A stretch of DNA of 64,000 nucleotides from Arcobacter acticola (GCF_013177675.1 NZ_CP042652.1:2728001-2792000), one strand, 5' to 3'; positions 27,437 to 36,632 are shown, counted from the first letter of the stretch. Numbers and translations are program-made. Notes: generated by a model from the sequence alone, not told the origin.

Positions 27437-28741
27437 TTATTTTATATTTCTAACACATCTTGCAAAATTTAAGCCCCTAATAACATCTCCTTGTGGTCCA
27501 CGAATGATTGCACCATTTACAACTTTAAAACCATTTTGCTTTACATTTATTTGTGATATATCTTTAGGAGCACTTCTTTGAGCACCTGCTCCATGAACAT
27601 CTAAATAAAAACCATGAAAATATCCTAATGCTCTCCCAAAACTTATATATACAGCATTTCTAGCATTTGACATATTTTCATGGCTAGTACTACTCCAATA
27701 AAAAGCAAAATCTTTTTGTTTATTTTCATTTATTATAGGAGTTGCATTAAAAACTGAATTAATAGCAGCAGAATTACTTGTATCTGGTGAACGTGTATAA
27801 TCTACTATACTTTGAAGCTCTTTTGCATCTGGTAGTTTCCAATTGCTATATCCTGCTTCTCTAGAGTTTTCACAATACTCTAATGCATCGCTCCACTTTA
27901 CACCAAGACCATTATCATTTTTTTGCCACATAAGATTTGTTGCAAGATCTGTGATTGTTCCATCTTTATGATCTATAAAATTGTTTTTCCCATAATTTTC
28001 ATTTCCACGAACACATTGAACATAAAACTTTTTATCTTTACCCCTTGCCGTAAGTGGATAGCCTTTTATTCTTCCATCTGCAAAATTAACCCCAAACATT
28101 GTATTGTTACCATTCATTGTATTAGATACATATTTTGTTGATGTTGCCCACTGAGCATCTATAAGTCTTTCTTTTTTACTTCTATCTCCATATCCAAAAC
28201 CAAAGACATAATTATTAATAAATGGTGTTAATTTACTATCTTCTTCATCATAAGCACTTATATCCTTACCATTAAAATCAATTAATGAATATATAGATTT
28301 AATATCTGGAAGTCTCCAATCAGATTTTTTGGCAAGAGTTAAATTCTCGCAATATGATATTGCATCACTTTGACTCATTTTATCATCATAATTAACTTTC
28401 CCATCACCATTTATATCTGCTGTTTGTTGCCATACTAATTTTGTAATATGATCACTTACCGTTCCGTCATTATTATCTGAAAAAGAAGGACTTAGAGTTT
28501 TATACTGTGCATCTTGTCCTGTTTGCATACATGAAATCTGCACTCCACTTACATCAAAACATTTTTCTTGGTTTGTATCTACTATAGGGTATTGAGAACT
28601 TGTACTTGTTATTGGACTATTATTGATTTCTTCATTTTTTTCTATCTGTGTTTTTTGTGCTGGTAAACCTAAAGAATTGCAAGATAATAACATAGAAATT
28701 ATTCCCACGAGGAAAAGTTGTTTAGAGTATTTGAAATTCAT
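27437..28741 (-). CDS. DUF1566-domain lipoprotein with Ca-binding-like loop
   Basis: A 434-residue lipoprotein (lipobox ISMLLSC, Cys21). It contains two DUF1566 (Lcl C-terminal) repeats. The first, from about residue 100, has DNNDGTVSDHITKLVWQQ and KKSDWRLPDIKSIYSLID; the second, from about 255, has DHKDGTITDLATNLMWQK and GYSNWKLPDAKELQSIVDY. Between the start of the first and its WRLP motif is an EF-hand/dockerin-like loop DINGDGKVNYDD. Lcl-type proteins are surface adhesins in Legionella; a surface role is inferred here. Confidence 0.85.
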   Translation of the reverse strand: MNFKYSKQLFLVGIISMLLSCNSLGLPAQKTQIEKNEEINNSPITSTSSQYPIVDTNQEKCFDVSGVQISCMQTGQDAQYKTLSPSFSDNNDGTVSDHITKLVWQQTADINGDGKVNYDDKMSQSDAISYCENLTLAKKSDWRLPDIKSIYSLIDFNGKDISAYDEEDSKLTPFINNYVFGFGYGDRSKKERLIDAQWATSTKYVSNTMNGNNTMFGVNFADGRIKGYPLTARGKDKKFYVQCVRGNENYGKNNFIDHKDGTITDLATNLMWQKNDNGLGVKWSDALEYCENSREAGYSNWKLPDAKELQSIVDYTRSPDTSNSAAINSVFNATPIINENKQKDFAFYWSSTSHENMSNARNAVYISFGRALGYFHGFYLDVHGAGAQRSAPKDISQINVKQNGFKVVNGAIIRGPQGDVIRGLNFARCVRNIK

Positions 28742-28878
28742 AATTTTATTACCTTTATATATATTTTTTTGAATTATATATTTGTGATATTAATTATGTT
28801 TTAACAAGAAGTAAATAAGAGTAAATAATTATCATTATTTTTAATATGTAGGGTTTCTTAGAGTTAAATATTATAGGC

Positions 28879-28991
28879 AAAAAAAAAGCTCCTTTTTTCA
28901 AGGAGCTTTTTTGTAAGGAGAACAAATTTTGAAAGTTTAAAGGTTCGCGGCTTTTAAACTTTTTAAGAAGCTTCGCGTTTCTTCTTAATAT
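28879..28991 (-). ncRNA. Small-RNA candidate, copy 2
   Basis: A paralogue of the RNA at 24299-24418. Hairpin A is a perfect 8-bp stem (28963-28970 with 28981-28988, 10-nt loop) and hairpin B a perfect 10-bp stem (28932-28941 with 28953-28962, loop identical to copy 1). The segment TTTGTTCTCCTTA (complement of 28914-28926) is the same in both. Where stems differ between copies, pairing in hairpin A is kept at most positions. The predicted 5' end is near 28991. A 79-codon frame overlaps it but has no counterpart in copy 1. Confidence 0.7.
28882..28912 (-). terminator. Terminator of small-RNA copy 2
   Basis: A 13-bp stem (AAAAAAGCTCCTT with its complement, TTTTC-type loop). Nine T follow on the minus strand. 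The stem sequence differs from copy 1 (GCTCCTT against GCTTCTT), but both arms changed together, so pairing is preserved. Confidence 0.88.
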
Positions 28992-28997
28992 AAAGTA

Positions 28998-29040
28998 ATT
29001 ATAATAGACCACGATTAACTGAAATACAATCAATAGTTAA
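28998..29040 (-). promoter_or_regulatory. Promoter of small-RNA copy 2 with shared operator
   Basis: Operator on the minus strand, 29040-29015: TTAACTA-TTGATTGTATTT-CAGTTAA, then 11 nt, then a perfect -10 TATAAT (complement of 28998-29003). Half-sites, 12-bp spacer and 11-nt gap match copy 1 and the htrA promoter. Confidence 0.7.
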
Positions 29041-29093
29041 CAGAAGGTTAATTTGCTAATAAATACCATATAATATGGAGTAATAAAAAGCAA

Positions 29094-29900
29094 TTATTTA
29101 GTTTTCAGGTTATTTTCTATTAAAAATTTAAGCTCACCTATTTCTGCTCTTAATTGTCTTATCTCATCATTTACATGTATTTCATTTGAATGAACTTCTT
29201 CTAAAATCGTTTCTTCTTCTTTTTTATTTAATATAGCCATTGCATCAACAATGATTGCCACAACCAAATTTATCATAACAAAAGTTACAACAAATATAAA
29301 AGGAACAAAGAAGACCCATGCATATGGATATACTTCCATTACAGGTCTTACAATTCCCATAGACCATGATTCTAAAGTCATAACTTGAAATAAAGTATAA
29401 AAAGATTCTCCTAATGTTCCAAACCATTCAGGAAACTTCTCAGAAAAAAGCTGTGTTGCCATAATTGCAAATATATAAAAAAACAAAGTCATTAATGCAA
29501 TTACAGATAACATTCCAGGAATTACACTAATTAAAGCTGAAACTATTTTCTTCATTTGAGGTACAGCAGTAATAAGTCTAAATAATCTTAGTACTCTTAA
29601 AACCCTTACTATTTCAAAACCTGCACTTGTTGGAATTAATGATATAGAAACAACAAAGAAATCAAATAAACTCCATGGATCTTTGAAAAAAGAAGTTCTA
29701 TAAACATAAATTCTAAGTGCTATTTCTATTGTAAATATTGTTATAACTATTTGATTAAATAATAAAGCATAATCTCCAAAACTCAACATAAATGATTTAG
29801 AAGTTTCTAATCCCATAGTAATACCATTTAAGATAATCAAATAAATAATAAATTTTGTAAATAAATTACTCTCCACAAAATCTTTTATTTTTGTATTCAT
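29094..29900 (-). CDS. Voltage-gated sodium channel of the NavAb type
   Basis: A 268-residue single-domain channel with six helices, S1-S4 voltage sensor and S5-S6 pore, which assembles as a tetramer. S4 carries Arg99, Arg102, Arg105 and Arg108. The selectivity filter is TLESWS with Glu177, the same residue numbers as in the structurally known NavAb. S6 ([19 protein letters not shown]) is followed by an acidic neck and a C-terminal coiled coil (ELKFLIEN). It starts at ATG 29898-29900. It is an orthologue of NavAb as judged by motif and spacing. Confidence 0.95.
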   Translation of the reverse strand: MNTKIKDFVESNLFTKFIIYLIILNGITMGLETSKSFMLSFGDYALLFNQIVITIFTIEIALRIYVYRTSFFKDPWSLFDFFVVSISLIPTSAGFEIVRVLRVLRLFRLITAVPQMKKIVSALISVIPGMLSVIALMTLFFYIFAIMATQLFSEKFPEWFGTLGESFYTLFQVMTLESWSMGIVRPVMEVYPYAWVFFVPFIFVVTFVMINLVVAIIVDAMAILNKKEEETILEEVHSNEIHVNDEIRQLRAEIGELKFLIENNLKTK

Positions 29901-30041
29901 ATTCTTTTCTCCGAAATTTTTAGAATAATAGCAAAAAAAGACCTTTGAAAGTTATTAAGTTTTAGAAAAAACCATCAAAAATTTTTGCTAGTAATTTGAA
30001 AAAAGATATACTAACGTTATATCAAAAATGGAAATACAACA

Positions 30042-30500
30042 ATGAGATTAATTGGTAATTTTTTATGGTTTATTTTAGGTGGAGTATTAATGGGAATACT
30101 TTGGTGGATAATGGGATTAATCTGTTTCATCTCAATCATTGGTATACCTTGGGCTAAAGCTTGTTTTGTAATAGGACAATTTACATTTTTTCCATTTGGC
30201 AAAGAAGCTATTAGTAGAGAAGAGTTACATCAAGCAAAAGATATTGGAACAAGTGGATTTGGAGTAATTGGAAATATCATTTGGTTTTTACTCTTTGGAT
30301 TATGGTTAGCGATTGCACACATAATGAATGCTATAGCTTGTTTTATAACAATCATAGGAATACCTTTTGGGATTCAACATTTAAAACTAGCTGGCATTGC
30401 ACTTTTTCCAATAGGTCAAACAATAGTTGATAAGGAAGTTGCAGCAGAAGTTAGAATGCAAAATGCTAAAGAAAAAGTTAGTCAAATGAGAAAAATATAG
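30042..30500 (+). CDS. YccF-domain membrane protein
   Basis: A 152-residue inner-membrane protein made of two related YccF (DUF307) units. The first has IGNFLWFILGG...ISIIGIPWAKACF; the second IGNIIWFLLFGLWLA...ITIIGIPFGIQH. The E. coli YccF is 148 residues, so length agrees. Function is not known. It is monocistronic, with its own upstream region shared with the divergent channel gene. Confidence 0.9.
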   Translation: MRLIGNFLWFILGGVLMGILWWIMGLICFISIIGIPWAKACFVIGQFTFFPFGKEAISREELHQAKDIGTSGFGVIGNIIWFLLFGLWLAIAHIMNAIACFITIIGIPFGIQHLKLAGIALFPIGQTIVDKEVAAEVRMQNAKEKVSQMRKI

Positions 30501-30502
30501 AA

Positions 30503-30642
30503 TTAAAATTCTTCTACCTCTTTTTTTGTTTTTATTACTGCTTCTTTACATTCTTTTAAAATTAATTCATATTCACTATTTGTCAATCCACAACTTTGTT
30601 TTGCAAAAGTTTTATTTCTTTACCTAAATCATTAAGTTTCAT
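30503..30642 (-). pseudogene. Short frameshifted gene
   Basis: An ATG at 30640-30642 with AAGGAAA eight bases before it opens MKLNDLGKEIK, then the frame stops after 19 codons. Adding one A to the AAAA run after the EI codons would restore a frame of about 46 codons continuing TFAKQSCGLTNSEYELILK and ending with TAA at 30503-30505. This is either a decayed gene or a homopolymer sequencing error. Function unknown. Confidence 0.35.
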
Positions 30643-30785
30643 AGATATTTTCCTTAAATATGAAGTTTATTTCTTATTATTAGTCAAAATAGATAAAATA
30701 TGAATTATATTTCTTATAATATACAAGATTATTCTCTGATAATTTTAATCCTGACATTCATATATTAGTTTTATACTATAAGTCA

Positions 30786-31166
30786 TTATACAACCCACAG
30801 TTTATTTTTATATTGTCCTTGTAGGAATTCTTTTTCAAACTTATGTATAATTTTGTCTAAAGAATCTTTTTCTAAGCCTTGAAATTCTAAAGTTGATGTA
30901 CTTTGAACTAAAGATGCCATAAATAAAGCTTTTTCTTTTGCTCTTTGTTTTTGTAATTGATTTAGCGGGATTACTTCATTTCCTGCAAAATCAAGCCCAA
31001 GTAGATTTGTGATTTTTTCTATAGTACTAAATTTTACATCATCACCTGCGAAAAATCTATTGACAGTTCTAACACCTAGATTACTTAATTTTGCTAAATT
31101 TTCAATACTTATATTAATTTGCTTTTTTCTATTCTGGATTTTTTGAATTAATTCTAATCTAGTCAT
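30786..31166 (-). CDS. XRE-family helix-turn-helix regulator
   Basis: A 126-residue protein. The first 60 residues form a lambda-repressor-like HTH (ISIENLAKLSNLGVRTVNRFFAGDDVKFSTIEKITNLL split by turns). The C-terminal half is a helical region without a known domain, maybe for dimerisation. It is a solitary gene; its target is unknown. The divergent 31167-31249 gap has no clear operator. Confidence 0.8.
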   Translation of the reverse strand: MTRLELIQKIQNRKKQINISIENLAKLSNLGVRTVNRFFAGDDVKFSTIEKITNLLGLDFAGNEVIPLNQLQKQRAKEKALFMASLVQSTSTLEFQGLEKDSLDKIIHKFEKEFLQGQYKNKLWVV

Positions 31167-31249
31167 TTAAGTCCTTCGTATGATTATGCCATAAGTGACA
31201 TATATGTTTAAACATGAGTTAAAATATTTTTTGCTTACATGTACCTAAT

Positions 31250-31609
31250 TTACGCTTTATTCTTAAAATACAAAGCTATTTTTCGGAAAATTTTTAAAGC
31301 ACTATATACAAAAGGGGCTAAATTATTATTTGAAAATATAAACTTTTGGATTTTAAAAATCAAACCTTTAAATATACAAATATTATCAAGATATGCTATT
31401 GCTTCGACACCTTGCAATATTGTGAAATCTTCACTTAATAATAAAATAATACCATCATCAAGGTTCAAGTTTGGATTAACTTCTTTCCAGAGTAGATTTT
31501 CTCTTGCATCTACAAGTTCAATATCAATACACTCTCTAAGTTCTCTAAACTTAGCATATTGATTACAAAATGGACATTCACCATCATAAAAAAGATATGC
31601 TTTTTTCAT
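31250..31609 (-). CDS. DCC-family thiol-disulfide oxidoreductase-like protein (DUF393)
   Basis: A 119-residue protein with the family start LFYDGECPFCN (Cys12, Cys15), a thioredoxin-like CxxC after the DG motif. The middle segment DDGIILLLSEDFTILQGVEAI also fits DUF393. It may act in thiol redox chemistry in the cytoplasm. It is the third gene of a SOUL - DUF2071 - DCC group with three- and thirteen-base gaps. Confidence 0.9.
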   Translation of the reverse strand: MKKAYLFYDGECPFCNQYAKFRELRECIDIELVDARENLLWKEVNPNLNLDDGIILLLSEDFTILQGVEAIAYLDNICIFKGLIFKIQKFIFSNNNLAPFVYSALKIFRKIALYFKNKA

Positions 31610-31612
31610 GGA

Positions 31613-32275
31613 TTAAATAAGCTGTAATTTTGAGGTAGTAACCTCTAAAGATTTACAAAACAGTATATCTTTGTGTTGAGATACTATATTGTATGGTTTT
31701 AATACTTCTAAATTTTGATTATTAACTTTTGCAGTTGTTAAAACCCATGGCTTGTGAGTTATATTTCCCATAAAACTAAATCCTAAATATTTGTTTGCAA
31801 AAAAGTATCTCTCAGTTGCCCAAAAAGCGAAACTACCTTTTTTATATATTTTAAAATCATTATCTATAGAATATTCACATTTAAAAATATCATTGTTATT
31901 ATGCAAAGTTTCTATTGATTTATTTTCTACTTTATAATTTCTATATCGATAAGGTAGGCCATAAAAAACTCTTGCACCAAAAACCGAAATTAAAGAGTCA
32001 ACATCTAAACTTAAAAATAAAACTCCAGGTTTATTTTTATATGTAATATAAGCTCTTACATTAAGTTCATTATATTCTTTAAACCATACAAAATCTTTTG
32101 TTGATTTATGGCGTACATTAGTCATTTGCATACTAACTAAGCCAATGTAATATTTTCCTTCAAAACTATCGAGATAACAATCTTTTGGCAAATATTTTTC
32201 TAAAAAACTTTTATCTTCAATCTCAAAATGTTGAAAAAGTAAATTTTCCCATGTTTGTTTCCAGCCTTTTTCCAT
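31613..32275 (-). CDS. DUF2071 (YqjF-like) protein
   Basis: A 220-residue soluble protein with the DUF2071 pattern: LEKYLPKDCYLDSFEGKYYIGLVS near residue 25, FKEYNELNVRAYI near 85, GVLFLSLDVDS near 105 and GLPYRYR near 125. Function is unknown. It lies between the SOUL and DCC genes, so a shared role in thiol or heme handling is possible. Confidence 0.8.
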   Translation of the reverse strand: MEKGWKQTWENLLFQHFEIEDKSFLEKYLPKDCYLDSFEGKYYIGLVSMQMTNVRHKSTKDFVWFKEYNELNVRAYITYKNKPGVLFLSLDVDSLISVFGARVFYGLPYRYRNYKVENKSIETLHNNNDIFKCEYSIDNDFKIYKKGSFAFWATERYFFANKYLGFSFMGNITHKPWVLTTAKVNNQNLEVLKPYNIVSQHKDILFCKSLEVTTSKLQLI

Positions 32276-32288
32276 AAACTATCCTTCT

Positions 32289-32912
32289 TTATCTTTGCAC
32301 TTCTATCATAATTTCATTTCTACGCATAAACCAAAGTGCAAATGGAGAATTGTATCGTGCAAAACTTGGCTCACCTATGATCTTAATATTAGCATCTTGG
32401 AGTGCTTTAATAAGTATGGCTTCATGCTCTTTATATCTTTTCTCTGTCCATCCACCTGAGTATTGTAGTACAGCAACAATCTTTGCTGGTATTTCTCTAA
32501 GAGTAATACGATTATCTAATGGAGAAGGAAGAGTATCTAATGTAAAGCTTTCAGGCATTACAAAACTAATAATGGCACTGTTAGAATCTTCTTTACCTTT
32601 TTCTTGTATCACTGGAGCTGTCATTGATATCTTTTGTCCTTCTTTATCTGAACTTTCTTGTATCACAGGCGCCGTCATTTTTATATTACTTTGCTGCTGA
32701 TTCTCACCTGAGATATATTTAATAAGAATTCTAAATGCTTTGCCACCTCTTTCATCAAATGTACCCGAAACCTCAGTTTGTGCTACAAGATATGGTGAAT
32801 ATTTTCTGATTTCAAATGCCTCATATTTTTCCATGAGAGTATACTTTGGTTCTTCTATTGCCATAAGAACTCCTTTTAATGTTAGAAATATTATAAATAC
32901 TATTCTCAACAT
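32289..32912 (-). CDS. SOUL-family heme-binding protein
   Basis: A 207-residue protein with an N-terminal hydrophobic signal or anchor (IVFIIFLTLKGVLM) and a SOUL domain: EPKYTLMEKYEAFEIRKYSPYLVA, KISMTAPVIQE and FARYNSPFALWFMRRNE. SOUL proteins bind heme. The segment KMTAPVIQESSDKEGQK is followed by a near-repeat SMTAPVIQEKGKED. It is first of a three-gene group. Confidence 0.9.
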   Translation of the reverse strand: MLRIVFIIFLTLKGVLMAIEEPKYTLMEKYEAFEIRKYSPYLVAQTEVSGTFDERGGKAFRILIKYISGENQQQSNIKMTAPVIQESSDKEGQKISMTAPVIQEKGKEDSNSAIISFVMPESFTLDTLPSPLDNRITLREIPAKIVAVLQYSGGWTEKRYKEHEAILIKALQDANIKIIGEPSFARYNSPFALWFMRRNEIMIEVQR

Positions 32913-33337
32913 GTAATTCCTTTATTTTAATCACATTTTAAATTATAATGTTTATTTATTATTTTGGAAGTTCAAATATGTCGATTTGTCTTTATCTTAT
33001 TTAAAAATGCTTATTAATAATTCATTTGAAGGATACAATTTCATTTCTAAGATAGGGAAAACTGTTTTATAAAATATTCTCTCCCCCAATGATCTTAATG
33101 AACTAAAGTGGAATTTTACTAAGAATAAGGCAGGTTTTAGACAGAGAAAAAAATCAAAATTAGCTAGACAGCCTATTTCTCGACTCCCTTTTTATGTACC
33201 TCGCCGGATAAGAGAATCGGCTAGATGTTTTTCATATGAATTTATTTCAATAATTAAATTAGAGAAAGTTCTAAAACTACAAGTTATTGAATTTCTAAAT
33301 AAATATCTTATATAATTCAGGATATGTAATATATTAA
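32913..33337. other. Intergenic region with an ORF lacking a usual start
   Basis: 425 bp between the SOUL gene and a lipoprotein gene. On the plus strand 33073-33315 is open for 80 codons, with basic segments (KNKAGFRQRKKSKLARQ, VPRRIRESARC), but has no ATG, GTG or TTG near its start. Its middle (33165-33225) is richer in G+C than its surroundings. It may be a remnant of an acquired gene. Nothing else is clear. Confidence 0.25.
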
Positions 33338-33802
33338 TCAAAAACTATCTAATAATTCCTTTCTTTTTTTGTCATATTCATCCTTAGTTATTAATTTATT
33401 TTCATACATATCTTTAATTTTTTCTAATTTATCCATAGAATCATTTGAGCTAGAATTTTTTGATATTTTTGTATTTCTGTAGTTATATCCTTCAGGACAT
33501 TTGTAAATACTAAAACTTGCATTACCCGCTTCTCCAAAACCTGCAGATAAATAGTGTTGTAAATAAGCATTCCCATTATTCATGATAACATCGTTTATCA
33601 TTAAAATTTTTGCATTTTCGACATGCATATCATGTCCAAAGCCAATTAGATTTAATACTCTAGATTTTTTAATAAATTCACAACCCATTGTTGCAGATTC
33701 ATTAGGAAGTTCTAAAATATTGTTTGAACCAGGGATAGGCTTATGTGCACAACCTGAAAATAAAAATATTCCTATACTTAAAACAATTGAAGTAATTTTC
33801 AT
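33338..33802 (-). CDS. DUF4156/SHOCT-like lipoprotein
   Basis: A 154-residue lipoprotein with lipobox LFSGC (Cys18). The middle, MGCEFIKKSRVLNLIGFG to NDVIMNNGNAYL, resembles DUF4156 lipoproteins. The last 30 residues (KLEKIKDMYENKLITKDEYDKKRKELL) form a SHOCT motif, a short helical pair seen at the C-terminus of many membrane-linked proteins. Function unknown; monocistronic. Confidence 0.78.
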   Translation of the reverse strand: MKITSIVLSIGIFLFSGCAHKPIPGSNNILELPNESATMGCEFIKKSRVLNLIGFGHDMHVENAKILMINDVIMNNGNAYLQHYLSAGFGEAGNASFSIYKCPEGYNYRNTKISKNSSSNDSMDKLEKIKDMYENKLITKDEYDKKRKELLDSF

Positions 33803-34311
33803 AATAGTACCTTTATAATAGTTTTTTATGATAACAAAATTTTATCTAAAAGTGTCTCATAAAAGACTCCATTTTCTTAGAAGTTTTTAAAAAAGTATAT
33901 GATAAGTATATTTAACAATTATGTTAACTTAATAATACATTTTTCATAAGTTATTTGTTAAAAAATTTTCACTCATTGAATAAAGCTTAAAAGTTTTATT
34001 ACATAATGATTTTTCATAAAGCAGTTTTTGTTAAGAAAAAACTTGTTATTAATAGAATTGAATTGGTGAATATACCCAGAAGGTACAAGTGTTGAACTTC
34101 TTATTTTAACTCATATTCTCTATTATTTAGACATTAAAAAGTAATTTTTTATCGTTATTCCAATATAATTATTTTATTTATTTAAAAATATGTTCCTATA
34201 ATATTTTTAAACTATTATAGGAACATATTTTTGTCCTGATAATAAGAATAAATTTGATATTTGGACATTATGTCCGATAATAAATAGCTATGCATAATAA
34301 GGATAATACAC
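33803..34311. other. Intergenic region with a 20-bp hairpin and operator-like repeats
   Basis: 509 bp before the DUF5677 gene. Its right half contains a 20-bp perfect stem at 34184-34232 and the palindrome GGACATTATGTCC near 34263. TGTCC-x-GATAATAA occurs twice, near 34232 and 34269. Such sites suit regulation of the DUF5677 gene. The left half (33803-34180) shows no gene or clear signal. Confidence 0.4.
34184..34232. terminator. Strong symmetric stem-loop
   Basis: A 20-bp perfect stem (34184-34203 with 34213-34232, core ATATGTTCCTATAATA) and a 9-nt loop, with five T at the right end and A on the left. It could be a terminator in either direction or a boundary of the two-gene block to its right. 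Confidence 0.6.
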
Positions 34312-35352
34312 ATGAAAATTTTAACTCATACATTTTATGAAACACTAGAAGATGAGCTAAACAAATCATTAGTTTCTCTTGGTGAAAATGAAGTTAATAA
34401 TTTAGAAGAAAGTATGATTCAAGAAATAATACCTGATTTAGTAAAATCTATAAAAAAAACATTATTATCAGACGCCCCAAAAATGCTTGAAGAAAGAAGA
34501 ATACTATTTTCAGAATTTTGCAAAAGAAATCACAAAAGGTGGAACATAGCTTTTGACTTGTTTGAAACATTTATTGTTATATGTACTGAAGCAGGTGAAG
34601 AATTCAACAAATCATATCGTTCTACAGCAGTAAAAGAGAATAATCTCGTTTTTGATATTGTCGTTAGACACCATGCTAGAGCATGTCATATTTCTCAAGA
34701 AATCTTATGCTTACTAAAATCTGGATTTGCAGATGGAGCTCATGCAAGATGGCGTGCATTGCATGAGGTGATAGTTACTGCGATATTTATATTAAAACAT
34801 GGACAAGAATGTGCAGAACGGTTTTATTGGCATGATATAGTTGAATCATACAAAGGGATGATTCAACATAAAGAGTATGAGCATAGATTAAATGAAAAAG
34901 GAAATTCAGAACAAGAAATACTTCAATGCAAAAAAGTATATGATGAAGTGATTGCAAAATATGGAAAAACTTTTAAAGAATCATATGGTTGGGCTTCTAA
35001 TTTTATAACAAATAAACGTGTCACTTTTGCTGATATAGAGAAAGATGTATTATTGGACCATATGAGACCTTATTATAAGTGGGCTAGTCAAAATATACAC
35101 GCTGGGACTAAAGGCATCAATAATAAGCTAGGAATGTGTGAATCTACAGAAGATTTTCTTTTAGTTGGACAAAGCAATTCAGGAATGACAAACCCTGCAC
35201 ATTCTTCTGCAATTTCTCTTGCTCAAATAACTATTAAGCTATTAAATATAGAACCAAATATTGATAGGCTAGTTATTATGAAAATTATTTTAGAAATGGA
35301 AAATGAAATTGGTGAAGCTTTTTTAAAGTGTGACAAAAGTAGAGAAGCATAA
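34312..35352 (+). CDS. DUF5677-family protein
   Basis: A 346-residue helical protein. The family motif is visible as LLKSGFADGAHARWRALHEVIVTAIFI near residues 138-164 (quoted in parts: GFADGAHARWRALHE, VIVTAIFI), and a second conserved region is HMRPYYKWASQNIHAG. DUF5677 proteins have no settled function and often occur in variable or defence-rich regions. It starts at ATG 34312 after AAGGATAA. It is followed by a stem-loop and a PLD-family gene. Confidence 0.75.
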   Translation: MKILTHTFYETLEDELNKSLVSLGENEVNNLEESMIQEIIPDLVKSIKKTLLSDAPKMLEERRILFSEFCKRNHKRWNIAFDLFETFIVICTEAGEEFNKSYRSTAVKENNLVFDIVVRHHARACHISQEILCLLKSGFADGAHARWRALHEVIVTAIFILKHGQECAERFYWHDIVESYKGMIQHKEYEHRLNEKGNSEQEILQCKKVYDEVIAKYGKTFKESYGWASNFITNKRVTFADIEKDVLLDHMRPYYKWASQNIHAGTKGINNKLGMCESTEDFLLVGQSNSGMTNPAHSSAISLAQITIKLLNIEPNIDRLVIMKIILEMENEIGEAFLKCDKSREA

Positions 35353-35359
35353 TAAATCA

Positions 35360-35396
35360 GTGGAGCCAATAAATTACTTGAGGGCAGTTTATTAGT
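35360..35396 (+). repeat. Imperfect stem-loop after the DUF5677 gene
   Basis: GAGCCAATAAATTA near 35363 can pair with CAGTTTATTAGTTC, with 12 of 14 positions pairing (two G-U). It begins with GGAGCCAATA, the same ten bases that begin the stem-loop after the next gene (36652). Confidence 0.45.
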
Positions 35397-35429
35397 TCAT
35401 TTAAAACATAATAACATCAAAGGATATTA

Positions 35430-36632
35430 ATGACATTACTAACAACCCCAAATGAGATCGAAACAACTATATGCCATTTAATTAAAACATATAAATCTAT
35501 TTCATTTGCAAGTGCTTGGGCTTCTGCAAGTTCAAAGGCATTTCCATTATTGTTAAAATACTCAAATAAAATAAATAAAGTTGTAGTTGGTATTCATTTT
35601 TATCAAACTCATCCAAATTTTATTAAAGAATTTATTGATGATGAAAAAGTAAAATTCAAAACAAATCCTAATGGGATTTTTCATCCAAAAATCTATTTAT
35701 TTCAAAACAATGAAAATGATTGGGAATGTTTAATAGGTAGTGCTAATTTTACAAAAGCAGCAATGCAAAATAATTCAGAAATAATAGTTCATATTAATAG
35801 TAATGACACAGATGCGCATGGAGTATATAAAAAAACTATTGAGGCAATTGAAAACTATTTTGAAACAGCAGTTAGTTTTACAAATAATGACTATCAAGCA
35901 TATTTAAAAGTCTGGAATAAAAAGTCGAAAGAATTATTAGATATTCAAGATGAATTTAGTTCTGAAACTGATATTAAACCTATTTTTAAATCGAAAATTA
36001 TTATGCAAGATTGGAATAGCTTTTTTGAAGAAGTTAAAAATGACAAAAACAATTCATTTGAAATTAGATTAGAGTTACTGAATAAAACACAAGAATATTT
36101 CCGAAATAGTTCTTTTGCAAATATGACAGATATAAAAAGACGTCAAATTTCTGGTATAACTAGCAAGGATACAAATAATCCAGAACTTAATTGGATGTAC
36201 TTTGGAAATATGGTTAGTCCAAGATTTAAAACAAGAATTAGTGAAGATTATATAGATATTTCAGAGGCACTGGATTGTATCCCGATGAATGGTATTGTTT
36301 CAAAAAATGACTATATGAATTATATAGAATATTTTAAAGAGCATAGTGGTTATGGTTATGGTGTAATTACAATTAGTAGACTTTTAGCAATGAAAAGACC
36401 TGATGTGTTTTTTTGTATCACAGGTGGAAATAAAAAATATCTGTATGAAGATTTTGGTTTAACAAAAGATATAAAAAGTAATGAGTATGAAAGATATTGG
36501 GATGAAATAATTCAAAGAATTCATAAATCAGAATGGTACAATACTGACGAACCTAAAGATATTATTGAAAAAGAGTTATGGAGTAAGAGAGTAGCAATGT
36601 TGGATACAATTTTTTATGATGGTGATTTGTAA
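35430..36632 (+). CDS. Phospholipase D-family (HKD) protein, probable nuclease
   Basis: A 400-residue protein. The N-terminal 170 residues form one PLD domain: FASAWASASSKAFPLLLK, then the HKD motif HPKIYLFQNN followed by LIGSANFTKAAMQNNSE. One HKD per chain means it acts as a dimer, as in PLD-type nucleases. The C-terminal 200 residues have no domain I recognise. Such proteins are common in restriction or defence settings. It follows DUF5677 by 77 bp in the same direction. Confidence 0.8.
   Translation: MTLLTTPNEIETTICHLIKTYKSISFASAWASASSKAFPLLLKYSNKINKVVVGIHFYQTHPNFIKEFIDDEKVKFKTNPNGIFHPKIYLFQNNENDWECLIGSANFTKAAMQNNSEIIVHINSNDTDAHGVYKKTIEAIENYFETAVSFTNNDYQAYLKVWNKKSKELLDIQDEFSSETDIKPIFKSKIIMQDWNSFFEEVKNDKNNSFEIRLELLNKTQEYFRNSSFANMTDIKRRQISGITSKDTNNPELNWMYFGNMVSPRFKTRISEDYIDISEALDCIPMNGIVSKNDYMNYIEYFKEHSGYGYGVITISRLLAMKRPDVFFCITGGNKKYLYEDFGLTKDIKSNEYERYWDEIIQRIHKSEWYNTDEPKDIIEKELWSKRVAMLDTIFYDGDL

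Noticed and set aside
28794-29033. A 79-codon frame on the minus strand overlapping the small-RNA copy 2
   Set aside because: It has no counterpart in small-RNA copy 1, crosses the terminator and hairpins, and its codon content is explained by the conserved RNA elements.
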